Shown here: piece by piece, positions 14,028 to 21,207 of the stretch
Position numbering within the stretch: position 1 is the first letter of the stretch
Layout of the letters: each line of letters starts with the position of its first letter
NCBI GenBank assembly: GCA_035440445.1
Contig: DAORMJ010000031.1
Span: 1-35,295, forward strand
Direction of reading: 5' to 3'
Origin: Ga0077548 sp035440445
Lineage (GTDB): Bacteria; Pseudomonadota; Alphaproteobacteria; Rhizobiales; Xanthobacteraceae
DNA: 35,295 bases
Made by a program: the position numbers and the translations under genes
Notes under the pieces: model-generated
What the model saw: the letters and a program-made list of their open reading frames with translations, nothing else
Told to the model about the DNA's origin: nothing
Database searches by the model: none

Positions 14028-15221
14028 TTGGTTGATACACATTTCGATTTGGCGCGAGCGGAAACCGGCTTCAATGCCGCGGCAGCCTCGCGCGCAAATG
14101 AATATGTCAGTCTTACTGCGGTTCCGGTCCGGGAATGGTCGGCGCTTCATGCGCGCGCCATCGAGCCCAATGCGTTTTATTCCCCCGAGTGGGCGCTTGC
14201 CGTCACCCGTCACGTTCCCGGCGACGAAGACATTCATGCCCTCCTTGCGTGGGATAGTCCGGCGAAGAAACGGTTGATCGGCTTTTTGCCAGTCACGTCC
14301 ACCTGGCGCGCGCTGAAGCTGCCGCTGCCGGCGCTCGTCACCTGGCACGGCTATGTGCCGCTCGCGACGCCGCTGCTCGATAAGGATCATGCGGTGGAAG
14401 CGGCGGCGGGGCTCCTTGCGGCAGCGAAAGCCGCGGGTGCACACGCGCTCATCCTCTCGGCACTTCCGAATGATGGGCCAGCAGCGGCTGCGATACGCAC
14501 CGCGCTTGCCCGCGAACATCGCGCGCCGCGCGTGTTGCACGGGGAATCGCGTGCGCTGCTCGACGCCACTGCGGACGCGGATAGTCTGCTGCAGGAAGCA
14601 CTCGGTTCAAAGAAGCTCAAGGAGTTGCGCCGGCAGCGCAATCGTCTCGCAGATGACGGCGAGGTGCGCTTTTCCGTTTCCGTTTCGCCGCAGCAGACCG
14701 AAGCCGCGCTCGAACAATTTCTCAAGCTGGAAGCCGCGGGCTGGAAGGGCAAGCGCGGAACCGCGCTCGGCTCGCAGGACGGGCTCACGCGTTTCGTCAA
14801 AGAAGCCGTGCGGAAGCTCGCGCCACAAGGCCGGGTCGAAGTCGCGACGCTGACGCGGGGTGCCGATGTAATCGCTACCGGACTGATCGTGCGCCACGCA
14901 GAGCGCGCCTATTTCTTCAAGATCGCGCATGACGAAAAGCTCTCGAAGTGTTCGCCGGGCGTGCAGCTTACGCTCGACGTTACGCGCTACCTTTGCGCGG
15001 ACGAAGCCGTTCGCTCGGTCGATTCAACCGCGACCGCCGATCATCCGATGATCGACCATATCTGGAAGGGCAGGCTCGATATTGCCGAGACGCTTGTTCC
15101 CCTGCGTGCCGGATATTCCGCGCCGCTGTTCGCTTCCCTGATTTCCGCGCGGCGCACCTTGCGCGAAGGCGCGCGCCGGATCGTAAATCGCTATCGCGCC
15201 TTCAAGGAGAAGTCGTCATGA
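14028..15221 (+). CDS. BioF2/FemAB-like GNAT-fold acyltransferase
   Basis: A 397-residue protein of the GNAT superfamily group related to BioF2-like and CelD/FemAB transferases. The central region SKKLKELRRQRNRLADDGEVRF, followed by EQFLKLEAAGWKGKRGTAL and then FFKIAHDEKLSKCSPGVQLTLDV, is the signature of this group. The last stretch forms the acyl-donor-binding strand and loop. Such enzymes attach acyl or aminoacyl groups to polysaccharides, peptides or lipids; the target here is unknown. The start is TTG 14028 with AGGA about eight bases upstream; no ATG in frame precedes the conserved part. Its stop overlaps the cupin gene start (ATGA), implying a joint pathway. The 274 bp before it (13754-14027) hold no convincing gene. 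Confidence 0.85.
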   Translation: MVDTHFDLARAETGFNAAAASRANEYVSLTAVPVREWSALHARAIEPNAFYSPEWALAVTRHVPGDEDIHALLAWDSPAKKRLIGFLPVTSTWRALKLPLPALVTWHGYVPLATPLLDKDHAVEAAAGLLAAAKAAGAHALILSALPNDGPAAAAIRTALAREHRAPRVLHGESRALLDATADADSLLQEALGSKKLKELRRQRNRLADDGEVRFSVSVSPQQTEAALEQFLKLEAAGWKGKRGTALGSQDGLTRFVKEAVRKLAPQGRVEVATLTRGADVIATGLIVRHAERAYFFKIAHDEKLSKCSPGVQLTLDVTRYLCADEAVRSVDSTATADHPMIDHIWKGRLDIAETLVPLRAGYSAPLFASLISARRTLREGARRIVNRYRAFKEKSS

Positions 15222-16168
15222 GCCTCGTCCAGCCAACTGATCCGAAAGCCTTCGAACAGTTTCCCGAGCTGCCGTTTCGCATCAAGCATGAACTCGTCGG
15301 CAATCCGCTGCTGACGCTGCCCGAGATCGTGAAGCTCGTTCGCGAATTGCCGCGCGACCAGATCGAATATTCTTCCGGCAAAGCCGAGATCGGTCAGGAT
15401 CCGAAGAAGGTGCAGGCGGTCGATCTCTCACCGGAAGACGTCGTCAAGAGCATCGAAACGGCGGGCGCATGGATGGTGCTGAAGCGGGTCGATGCGCATC
15501 CGGCTTATCGCAACATTCTGGAGCAGGCGCTGTTGTCGGTCGCCAAGGCGCGCGGTCATGCCTCGCTCGACGAAGCGGGCTTCGAGGACATTCAGGGCTT
15601 CCTGTTCGTGTCGTCGCCGAATTCCACGACCCCGTTTCACACCGATGCCGAAGACAACTTCTTCGTGCAGATTCATGGCGAGAAGTTCTTCAGCGTTTAT
15701 GACAATCGCGACCATTCGATCGCGAGCGTCGAAGAACTGGAATCCTCGGCGACCAAGCACCGCAATATCAAGTACGATCCGAAGTTCGACGCGAAAGGCG
15801 TGCAACACCAGTTGTTCCCCGGTGACGGCGTGTTCGTGCCCTATCAGTGGCCGCATTGGGTGCGGACTGCCGACAGCCACTCGATTTCGCTGGCCATCAC
15901 CTGGAAGACCAAGGCCGTGCGCCGGCGCAACGATCTTTACGTCTTCAATTCGTTCCTGCGCGGCATGGGCTTGCCGCAGGCGGCACCGGACGCGCATCCC
16001 GCGCTCGATGCCCTGAAGCTCGCGATGATGCGCACGGTGCAGGCGACCGTGTCGCCGCTGCGCAAGAGCGAAGGCATGCGCCGCATGCTGCGCCGTCTCG
16101 TGCTCGGCAAGAACGCGAACTACTATTACAACGACAACAAGGCGCAGAAGGATAAAGAAGCAGCGTAA
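15218..16168 (+). CDS. JmjC-like cupin protein (cupin_8 type), putative Fe(II)/2-oxoglutarate oxygenase
   Basis: A 316-residue protein. The segment SSPNSTTPFHTDAEDNFFVQIHG, in the middle of the protein, carries the His-x-Asp pair of the JmjC/cupin-8 iron site. GDGVFVPYQWPHWVRTADS supplies the distal His, so all three metal ligands appear present. KFFSVYDNRD is the strand between. Family members hydroxylate protein side chains or small molecules using 2-oxoglutarate. The C-terminal 80 residues are helical and basic. The start ATG overlaps the stop of the acyltransferase gene by 4 bp, so the two proteins are made together; a modification carried out in sequence on one product is a fair guess. 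A strong terminator follows at 16198. Confidence 0.85.
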   Translation: MSLVQPTDPKAFEQFPELPFRIKHELVGNPLLTLPEIVKLVRELPRDQIEYSSGKAEIGQDPKKVQAVDLSPEDVVKSIETAGAWMVLKRVDAHPAYRNILEQALLSVAKARGHASLDEAGFEDIQGFLFVSSPNSTTPFHTDAEDNFFVQIHGEKFFSVYDNRDHSIASVEELESSATKHRNIKYDPKFDAKGVQHQLFPGDGVFVPYQWPHWVRTADSHSISLAITWKTKAVRRRNDLYVFNSFLRGMGLPQAAPDAHPALDALKLAMMRTVQATVSPLRKSEGMRRMLRRLVLGKNANYYYNDNKAQKDKEAA

Positions 16169-16197
16169 TCCTTCCTAGGGATCGCTGATACGAGAGA

Positions 16198-16225
16198 GGG
16201 CGCGGCAGAAGCCGCGCCCTTTTTT
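16198..16225 (+). terminator. Rho-independent terminator after the acyltransferase-cupin operon
   Basis: A perfect 9-bp G+C stem (GGGCGCGGC and GCCGCGCCC) with an AGAA loop is followed by six T. It lies 30 bp after the cupin stop codon and ends the two-gene operon. Confidence 0.93.
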
Positions 16226-16243
16226 GTTTTGCTCGCAAATAAT

Positions 16244-16334
16244 CGTCATTCCCGCGAAAGCGGGAATCCATAGCCACCGGCATATAAGAGTCGAGAGGCG
16301 GGTGGTTATGGGTCCCCGCCTGCGCGGGGACGAC
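16244..16334. repeat. Nested palindromic repeat, possible MITE-like element
   Basis: The element begins CGTCATTCCCGCGAAAGCGGG and ends CCCCGCCTGCGCGGGGACGAC; each end is itself a hairpin. The inner flanks ATCCATAGCCACC (16266) and GGTGGTTATGGGT are also mutually complementary, with two mismatches. The whole 91 bp can therefore fold into a long stem with two side hairpins. Such units with CGTCATTCCCGC ends are dispersed through many alphaproteobacterial genomes. It has no coding capacity and sits between a terminator and the convergent peroxiredoxin gene. Confidence 0.75.
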
Positions 16335-16393
16335 AGCTTTCGTTTTCCCACAGAAAGAAAAGGAGCGCTGCTCTCGATCGCGCTTCTTGTTCG

Positions 16394-17053
16394 TTACTTC
16401 GGCTGGGGCACGATGCGAATATAGGGCTTCGGCGATTTCCAGCCCTGCGGATACGTCTTCTTCGCATCCTCGTCGGTGACCGAGCCTGCGATGATGACGT
16501 CGTCGCCATCCTTCCAGTCCACCGGTGTTGCAACCTTGTGCTTCGCGGTGAGTTGGAGCGAGTCCAGTACACGCAGCACTTCATCGAAATTGCGGCCGGT
16601 TGTCATCGGATAGGCGATCATCAGCTTGATCTGCTTGTCCGGGCCGACGATGTAAACATTGCGCACGGTCTGGTTGGTCGCGGCAGTACGGCCCTCCGAC
16701 GTGTTGCCCGCGTCGCCCGGCAACATGCCCCAGGCTTTCGAGATCGAAAGATCGGTGTCGCCGATCATCGGAAAGTTCGGCTTGGCACCTTGTGTCTCTT
16801 CAATGTCCTTGGCCCAGTCGGCGTGCCGGTCGACCGGATCGACCGAAAGGCCGATGATCTTGGTGTTGCGTTTGTCAAATTCGGGCTTGAGCTTCGCCAT
16901 GCGGCCGAGCTCGGTCGTGCAGACCGGGGTGAAGTCCTTCGGATGCGAGAACAGGACCGCCCAGCTATCGCCGACCCAGTCGTGGAACCTGATTTTGCCT
17001 TCGGTGGTCTGCGCCTCGAAGTCCGGCGCTTTGTCGCCAATGGTAACGGCCAT
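16394..17053 (-). CDS. 1-Cys peroxiredoxin (Prx6 family)
   Basis: A 219-residue thiol peroxidase. The active site is Cys45 within HPKDFTPVCTTELGRM, where Thr and Arg contact the peroxide. The long C-terminal domain with AYPMTTGRNFDEVLRVLDSLQ and the later DWKDGDDVIIAGSVTDEDA are typical of the Prx6 group rather than 2-Cys AhpC proteins. No second conserved cysteine is seen, so it should be a 1-Cys enzyme regenerated by glutathione or another reductant. It reduces hydrogen peroxide and organic peroxides in the cytosol. GGAG sits about 7 bases before the ATG. It is transcribed alone, toward the cupin operon's terminator. Confidence 0.95.
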   Translation of the reverse strand: MAVTIGDKAPDFEAQTTEGKIRFHDWVGDSWAVLFSHPKDFTPVCTTELGRMAKLKPEFDKRNTKIIGLSVDPVDRHADWAKDIEETQGAKPNFPMIGDTDLSISKAWGMLPGDAGNTSEGRTAATNQTVRNVYIVGPDKQIKLMIAYPMTTGRNFDEVLRVLDSLQLTAKHKVATPVDWKDGDDVIIAGSVTDEDAKKTYPQGWKSPKPYIRIVPQPK

Positions 17054-17189
17054 GGCTTTCTCCTTGTGATGCTGTCCTAAATCCAGCCTTCGAGGCGTTA
17101 AAGCGACCGCGCGGGAAGGGTTCCGGTGATATAGGGCGATATACAGTCATTTGCTAGATATAATGCTATTAAACAAAATCAATGTGTGT

Positions 17190-18095
17190 TTATTCCCTCT
17201 GCGCCATACGCGCGAAGCGGCCCGGCGGCTCGCCCACAAATCTGCTGAACGCGGTGCTGAAAGTGCTGGCGGAGCGATAGCCGGCGCGTTCGGCAATTTC
17301 GGCCAGCGGGATTTTGTTTTCGCGGAGGAGGTCTTTGGCCAACGCCATGCGCCATCCCAGCAGATACTCCATCGGCGGCAAACCTACCTGGCGCAGGAAG
17401 CGGTCGAAGAAACCGGAACGGGAGAGGCCAGCCTTCTTCGCAAGCTCTTCGACGCTCCATGGATGCGCGGGATCGCGGTGCATTTCGCGGATCGCTTCGG
17501 CGAGACGTGCATCGCCAAGGCCGCGTAACAGTCCCGGTGGTGCAGCGAGGTTTTGCGACGAACGCAGGGATTCGATCAGCAGGACCTCGACCAGACGTGC
17601 AAGCATCAACTCTCGTCCCGGCAGTTGCGTGTTGGCTTCGTCGGCGACGAGACGCACCAGCAGCGAAAGCCGCTTCGCCTCGCGGATATGGATTTGCCCC
17701 GGAAGCAAAGTGAGGAGCAGGGCGGCGTCGGGGGAAGCGAACTCGAAATATCCCCCAAGCAGCCGCGTATCCGGCGAGCCATCCTGCGTGCCATGGCGAA
17801 TTTCGCCGCGCACATGCATCGCCTCGTGAGGATCGATGTTTACGATGCGGCCGGGTTTTGGGCTCGACATGGTGAAGCCCGGCGTGCGCGGTAACAGCAC
17901 GAAGTCTCCCGCTTCCAGCGCTATCGGCTCTTCGCCAGTCACCGCAATCCTGCAAGTGCCTTCGATGACCGAGCAGAACCCAGGGTGTCCGAAATCGCCG
18001 TAGCGCACGGCCCATGACCCTGCGCCACTGATGCCTTTTGTGAAAACGGCGCGCGGACGCAGCAGCGCGATGACTTCCGAGAGCGGGTCGACCAT
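17190..18095 (-). CDS. AraC family transcriptional regulator with cupin sensor domain
   Basis: A 301-residue regulator. Residues 1-170 are a cupin-6-type ligand domain (GFCSVIEGTCRIAVTGEEPIALEAGDFVLLP). The C-terminal 100 residues hold two helix-turn-helix units: WSVEELAKKAGLSRSGFFDRFLR, then IPLAEIAERAGYRSASTFSTAFSRFVG with the closing PPGRFAR. This sub-family commonly controls an adjacent divergent oxidoreductase gene. Here the SDR gene at 18191 is divergent with 95 bp between starts, and an inverted repeat lies in that gap. It probably regulates the SDR gene and itself; the inducer is unknown. Confidence 0.93.
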   Translation of the reverse strand: MVDPLSEVIALLRPRAVFTKGISGAGSWAVRYGDFGHPGFCSVIEGTCRIAVTGEEPIALEAGDFVLLPRTPGFTMSSPKPGRIVNIDPHEAMHVRGEIRHGTQDGSPDTRLLGGYFEFASPDAALLLTLLPGQIHIREAKRLSLLVRLVADEANTQLPGRELMLARLVEVLLIESLRSSQNLAAPPGLLRGLGDARLAEAIREMHRDPAHPWSVEELAKKAGLSRSGFFDRFLRQVGLPPMEYLLGWRMALAKDLLRENKIPLAEIAERAGYRSASTFSTAFSRFVGEPPGRFARMAQRE

Positions 18096-18099
18096 ATCT

Positions 18100-18143
18100 G
18101 GACTATCTCGAACGAATTATGGATTTATCATCGTAGATAGTCC
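18100..18143. promoter_or_regulatory. Inverted repeat in the AraC/SDR divergent promoter region
   Basis: GGACTATCT at 18100-18108 is exactly repeated in inverted form as AGATAGTCC at 18135-18143, with 26 A/T-rich bases between. The left arm adjoins the AraC-type gene's start and the right arm lies 47 bp before the SDR start. This suits an operator for the AraC-type regulator, which would bind both arms; promoters for each gene would sit in the A/T-rich centre. Confidence 0.65.
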
Positions 18144-18190
18144 GATCTGCGGCCGGTATCAACGGGCAACTCAAACCTGGAGATTTGCTC

Positions 18191-18943
18191 ATGAAAACCG
18201 TCCTCATCACTGGCTGCTCGTCTGGATACGGTCTTGAAACTGCCCGCCATTTTCACGCGCAGGGTTGGAACGTGATCGCCACCATGCGTTCCCCGAAGAA
18301 TGGCGTGCTGCCGCTGTCGGAGCGCCTGCGCTTGCTGCCGCTCGACATCACGAAGGGGGAGAGCATTGCTGCGCTCATCGACGCGAGCGGGCCAATTGAT
18401 GCGCTGGTCAACAATGCCGGCATCGGACTTGTCGGCGCGCTCGAAGCAACGCCGATGGAGAAGACGCGCGAGATATTCGAAACCAATACGCTCGGGACGA
18501 TCGCGATGACGAAGGCCGTGATCCCGCAGATGCGGGCGCGCAGAAGCGGCGTGATCGTCAATGTGACGTCGAGCGTGACGCTCGCGCCGATGCCGCTCGC
18601 CTCGGTCTATACCGGCAGCAAGGCGGCGATCGAAGGCTTCACCGGCTCGCTCGCGCTGGAATTGCAGGCGTTCAACGTGCGGGTAAAACTCGTCGAACCC
18701 GGTTACGCCCCGACGACGCGCTTCAGCCAGAACACGAGCATCCGTCTCGAGGATGTAATTCCGCCGGCCTATAAGCCCTTTGCGGATCCAATCCTCGCGG
18801 CTTTCGCCAAACCCTCGATGGTCACGAAAGAGCGGGATGTCGCCGAAGCGGTCTTTCGGGCCGCGACAGACACGACAGGACAACTGCACTTTCCCGCGGG
18901 GGCCGATGCCGTTGCGTTTGCGAAGATGAAGAACGCGGCTTGA
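18191..18943 (+). CDS. Short-chain dehydrogenase/reductase (SDR)
   Basis: A 250-residue classical SDR. It shows the nucleotide motif TGCSSGYGLE near residues 7-16, LDIT for the adenine pocket, NNAGIG in the fourth strand, the catalytic Ser in VTSSVTL, and YTGSK with the catalytic Tyr and Lys. The absence of a basic residue just after the first glycine motif, together with the Arg in MRSP after the second strand, leans to NADP(H). The substrate is unknown. Start 18191 has GGAG 8 bases upstream; an alternative start two codons earlier lacks spacing. It is divergent from the AraC-type regulator. An inverted repeat of CGGCGCCG (18961-18968 and 18981-18988) just after the stop could act as a weak terminator. 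Confidence 0.92.
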   Translation: MKTVLITGCSSGYGLETARHFHAQGWNVIATMRSPKNGVLPLSERLRLLPLDITKGESIAALIDASGPIDALVNNAGIGLVGALEATPMEKTREIFETNTLGTIAMTKAVIPQMRARRSGVIVNVTSSVTLAPMPLASVYTGSKAAIEGFTGSLALELQAFNVRVKLVEPGYAPTTRFSQNTSIRLEDVIPPAYKPFADPILAAFAKPSMVTKERDVAEAVFRAATDTTGQLHFPAGADAVAFAKMKNAA

Positions 18944-19092
18944 GCATCCGGAAGCTACTCCGGCGCCGCGAACTGACGTGCGGCGCCGAGTTCCACCGGT
19001 AGCAGGGTGGTTGCGTCCGGTGCGCAACCCACTAGAACAGTGAGGATGCTGACAAGAGAGAAGCGCCGTTTCCCGCGCGCACGAAAGCCGAA

Positions 19093-20175
19093 ATGCTGAA
19101 AGACCATCTACCCGTTGCGAGCTGGATTGCTCCGATTATCGGCTGGCTGCTGCTCGCTGCCTCCCTTGTGATCGTGCATCCGCTATTTCTGATCTTGCTC
19201 GCCGTAGCACTGGTCGGCTCCGTGCTTGCGGCCGTGCATCACGCCGAGGTGGTCGCGCACCGGGTCGGGGAGCCGTTCGGCACGCTCGTGCTTGCGCTTG
19301 CCGTAACGGTCATCGAAGCCTCGCTCATCGTGTCGCTGATGATCGCGGCGGGCGATCAGGCTGCCACGCTTGCGCGCGATACCATCTTTGCGGCCATCAT
19401 GATCATTCTGAACGGAATGGTAGGCCTCGTATTGCTCATGGGCAGTTCGCGTCACGGAGAGCAGACCTTCGGGCACTATGGCGTCAACGCCGCGCTTGCG
19501 GCCCTCGCCACGATGGCCGTGCTTACGCTGATCCTGCCAAACGCAACGACGAGCGCTGCGGGACAGTCTTATTCCGCGAGCCAGCTCATTCTGATCGCGA
19601 TCACGCTGCTCGTGCTTTATGGCGGCTTCGTTCTGGTACAGACAGTCCGGCACCGCGACTATTTCCTGCCGGAGGGGGAAGCGGCGGGCGACGATGACGC
19701 GCACGCCGAGCCGCCGACCAACACGACCGCGATGATCAGCGGGCTATTGCTGCTCGTCTGTCTTGGCGCGGTCGTGCTGCTGGCAAAAGCACTTTCTCCC
19801 GTCATCGAAGTCACCGTCGATGCGGCAGGCGCGCCGAAGGCGGTCGTCGGCATCATCATCGCGGCAATCGTGTTGCTGCCCGAAAGTCTCGCCGCGTTGA
19901 AAGCCGCGAGGCTGAATCGTCTGCAGACGAGCATGAATTTGGCGCTTGGTTCGGCGCTCGCCACGATCGGGCTGACGATCCCGGTGGTTGTGATGGTCGC
20001 GCTGGGGAGCGGCATGACCATCGCGCTCGGGCTCGACAACAAAGGCATGGTGTTGCTGGCGCTTACCTTGCTCGTGGCAACGCTTTCGCTCGGAACGGGT
20101 CGCACGACCGTTTTGCAGGGCGTGGTGCATCTCGTGATCTTCGCGGTGTATCTGTTCACGACGATCGTGCCTTGA
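19093..20175 (+). CDS. chaA: ChaA-like calcium/sodium:proton antiporter
   Basis: A 360-residue membrane protein of the cation/Ca2+ exchanger superfamily, with about eleven helices in two inverted halves. The first half carries GEPFGTLVLALAVTVIEASLIVSLM, with the acidic residue in helix 2. The second half carries VVGIIIAAIVLLPESLAALKAARLNRLQTSMNLALGSALATIGL, the matching Pro-Glu-Ser motif. The two halves are joined by an acidic loop (EGEAAGDDDAHAEP). It exports Ca2+, Na+ or K+ in exchange for H+. The 149-bp leader contains a 7-bp hairpin (GGTTGCG/CGCAACC at 19009-19029), but the conserved core of the manganese yybP-ykoY riboswitch was not found. Confidence 0.9.
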   Translation: MLKDHLPVASWIAPIIGWLLLAASLVIVHPLFLILLAVALVGSVLAAVHHAEVVAHRVGEPFGTLVLALAVTVIEASLIVSLMIAAGDQAATLARDTIFAAIMIILNGMVGLVLLMGSSRHGEQTFGHYGVNAALAALATMAVLTLILPNATTSAAGQSYSASQLILIAITLLVLYGGFVLVQTVRHRDYFLPEGEAAGDDDAHAEPPTNTTAMISGLLLLVCLGAVVLLAKALSPVIEVTVDAAGAPKAVVGIIIAAIVLLPESLAALKAARLNRLQTSMNLALGSALATIGLTIPVVVMVALGSGMTIALGLDNKGMVLLALTLLVATLSLGTGRTTVLQGVVHLVIFAVYLFTTIVP

Positions 20176-20212
20176 TGCACGGTGGCGAAGATCGAGATGC
20201 TTCGTTCGTAGC

Positions 20213-20686
20213 CTATTGAAGTGAATCGCAGGTCATGCCGCCGGTCAGTTCGTCGGTCTTGTCGAATGCTTTGGCGCACTGTTCGAACGGCGAAGCAGTC
20301 CCTGCGGTTGCAGAGCAGAACGCAGCCGTCGCGCTGTTGCGCTTATCCGCCACGCACCAGTAGTTGACGTTCTTGCCCGTAAAAGGCTCGCAGGTTTTGT
20401 AGCAGGTCTGCACGCTGGCGAGACAGGCGGCCTGTTCCTTGTTGCGGATTTGCGCGCAAGGCGAAAGGCTGCTTCGGAGGCAGTTGAATTTTTCAGCGGC
20501 CGGGGCGGCATCGGATTTTTGGCGGGCCGCTTTCGTGCAGCTATCGGCAGCGGCATAGGCCGCTTCGACGCAAGTTCTGCCTTTGACTTCGCACTGCGCC
20601 TTGAAACATTCGACTCCCGAAGCGGCGTGCGAAACGCTGGCCGGCAAGGCAGCCAGAAGCAGAAGAACCAATGACATCCGGCGCAT
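20213..20686 (-). CDS. Cysteine-rich periplasmic protein of unknown function
   Basis: A 157-residue precursor starting at 20686, where GGAGG lies nine bases upstream. The signal peptide covers about 21 residues (RRMSLVLLLLAALPASVSHA). The mature protein contains 13 cysteines, many spaced seven to fifteen residues apart (ECFKAQC, VQTCYKTCEPF, DSCTK). It is Ala-rich and helical, suggesting a disulfide-stapled helical bundle. Spacing of CX6-8C type recalls small copper or sulfur-related periplasmic proteins, but no family is recognised. It is convergent with the antiporter gene and lies downstream of the MarR gene in the same direction, with 88 bp between them. Confidence 0.72.
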   Translation of the reverse strand: MRRMSLVLLLLAALPASVSHAASGVECFKAQCEVKGRTCVEAAYAAADSCTKAARQKSDAAPAAEKFNCLRSSLSPCAQIRNKEQAACLASVQTCYKTCEPFTGKNVNYWCVADKRNSATAAFCSATAGTASPFEQCAKAFDKTDELTGGMTCDSLQ

Positions 20687-20774
20687 GAAGGAAACCCTCC
20701 GCAAGAGACGGGCAGCAAGTGCGCGAAGAGGGAAGGCTAGGCCATTTAATACCGAAAAACCAATCCATCCGGTT

Positions 20775-21203
20775 TCAGGTGGGAGCACCCTCGATCAACT
20801 TGGTAAGGAGCTTACGCAATTGCTCGGCCTCCTGTGCCGTCAATGGCTTTTCCAGCGCCTCGGACGTCTTCGTCAGCCGTTTGCGCAACTGGTTGAGCAA
20901 TGCGGTGCCGGGTTTTGACAAGCGGTAGGTGATGGAGCGGGAGTCTTCCGCGTCGCGCTCGGTCAAAACCATTTCCTGCTCGAGTAGCGGCTTGAGCGCG
21001 GTGGTAGCGACCGAGGCGGCGGTTGCGACCGCCGCGGCCATATCGCGGTGGTTCACGCCCGGATTGCTGCCGATGGTGCTCAGCAGCGCATATTGAATCG
21101 GCGAGATGTCCGTGCCCGCAAATGCATCGGCAAAACACTTCTGCGCCACCAGATGGCTTTTGCGCAGCAGGTGGCCTGTTACGCCGTTCAGTTCCGAGCG
21201 CAG
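20775..21203 (-). CDS. MarR family transcriptional regulator with probable CTG start
   Basis: A winged-helix repressor. The HTH runs VNHRDMAAAVATAASVATTALKPLLEQEMV, with the wing at TERDAEDSRSITYRLSKPG. The C-terminal dimer helix follows (LLNQLRKRLTKTSEALEKPL). The dimer-forming first helix (LNGVTGHLLRKSHLVAQKCFADAF) is encoded upstream of the first in-frame GTG (21149), and no ATG, GTG or TTG precedes it. CTG at 21203-21201 has GGAG exactly 8 bases upstream and gives a normal 142-residue protein, so I place the start there; a start at GTG 21149 would remove half of helix 1. The start lies 5 bases past the metE-like stop, so they are co-transcribed. It probably controls the palindromic operator at 22375-22395. 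Confidence 0.78.
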   Translation of the reverse strand: MRSELNGVTGHLLRKSHLVAQKCFADAFAGTDISPIQYALLSTIGSNPGVNHRDMAAAVATAASVATTALKPLLEQEMVLTERDAEDSRSITYRLSKPGTALLNQLRKRLTKTSEALEKPLTAQEAEQLRKLLTKLIEGAPT

Positions 21204-21207
21204 CGGA

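Noticed and set aside
13772..14035. An 87-codon plus-strand frame in the gap before the acyltransferase
   Set aside because: No signal, domain, or composition like neighbouring genes, and a poor start context. Nothing else was seen in 13754-14027.
18944..19092. A manganese (yybP-ykoY) riboswitch ahead of the ChaA-like gene
   Set aside because: Only an isolated 7-bp hairpin was seen; the conserved riboswitch core segments were not found by eye.
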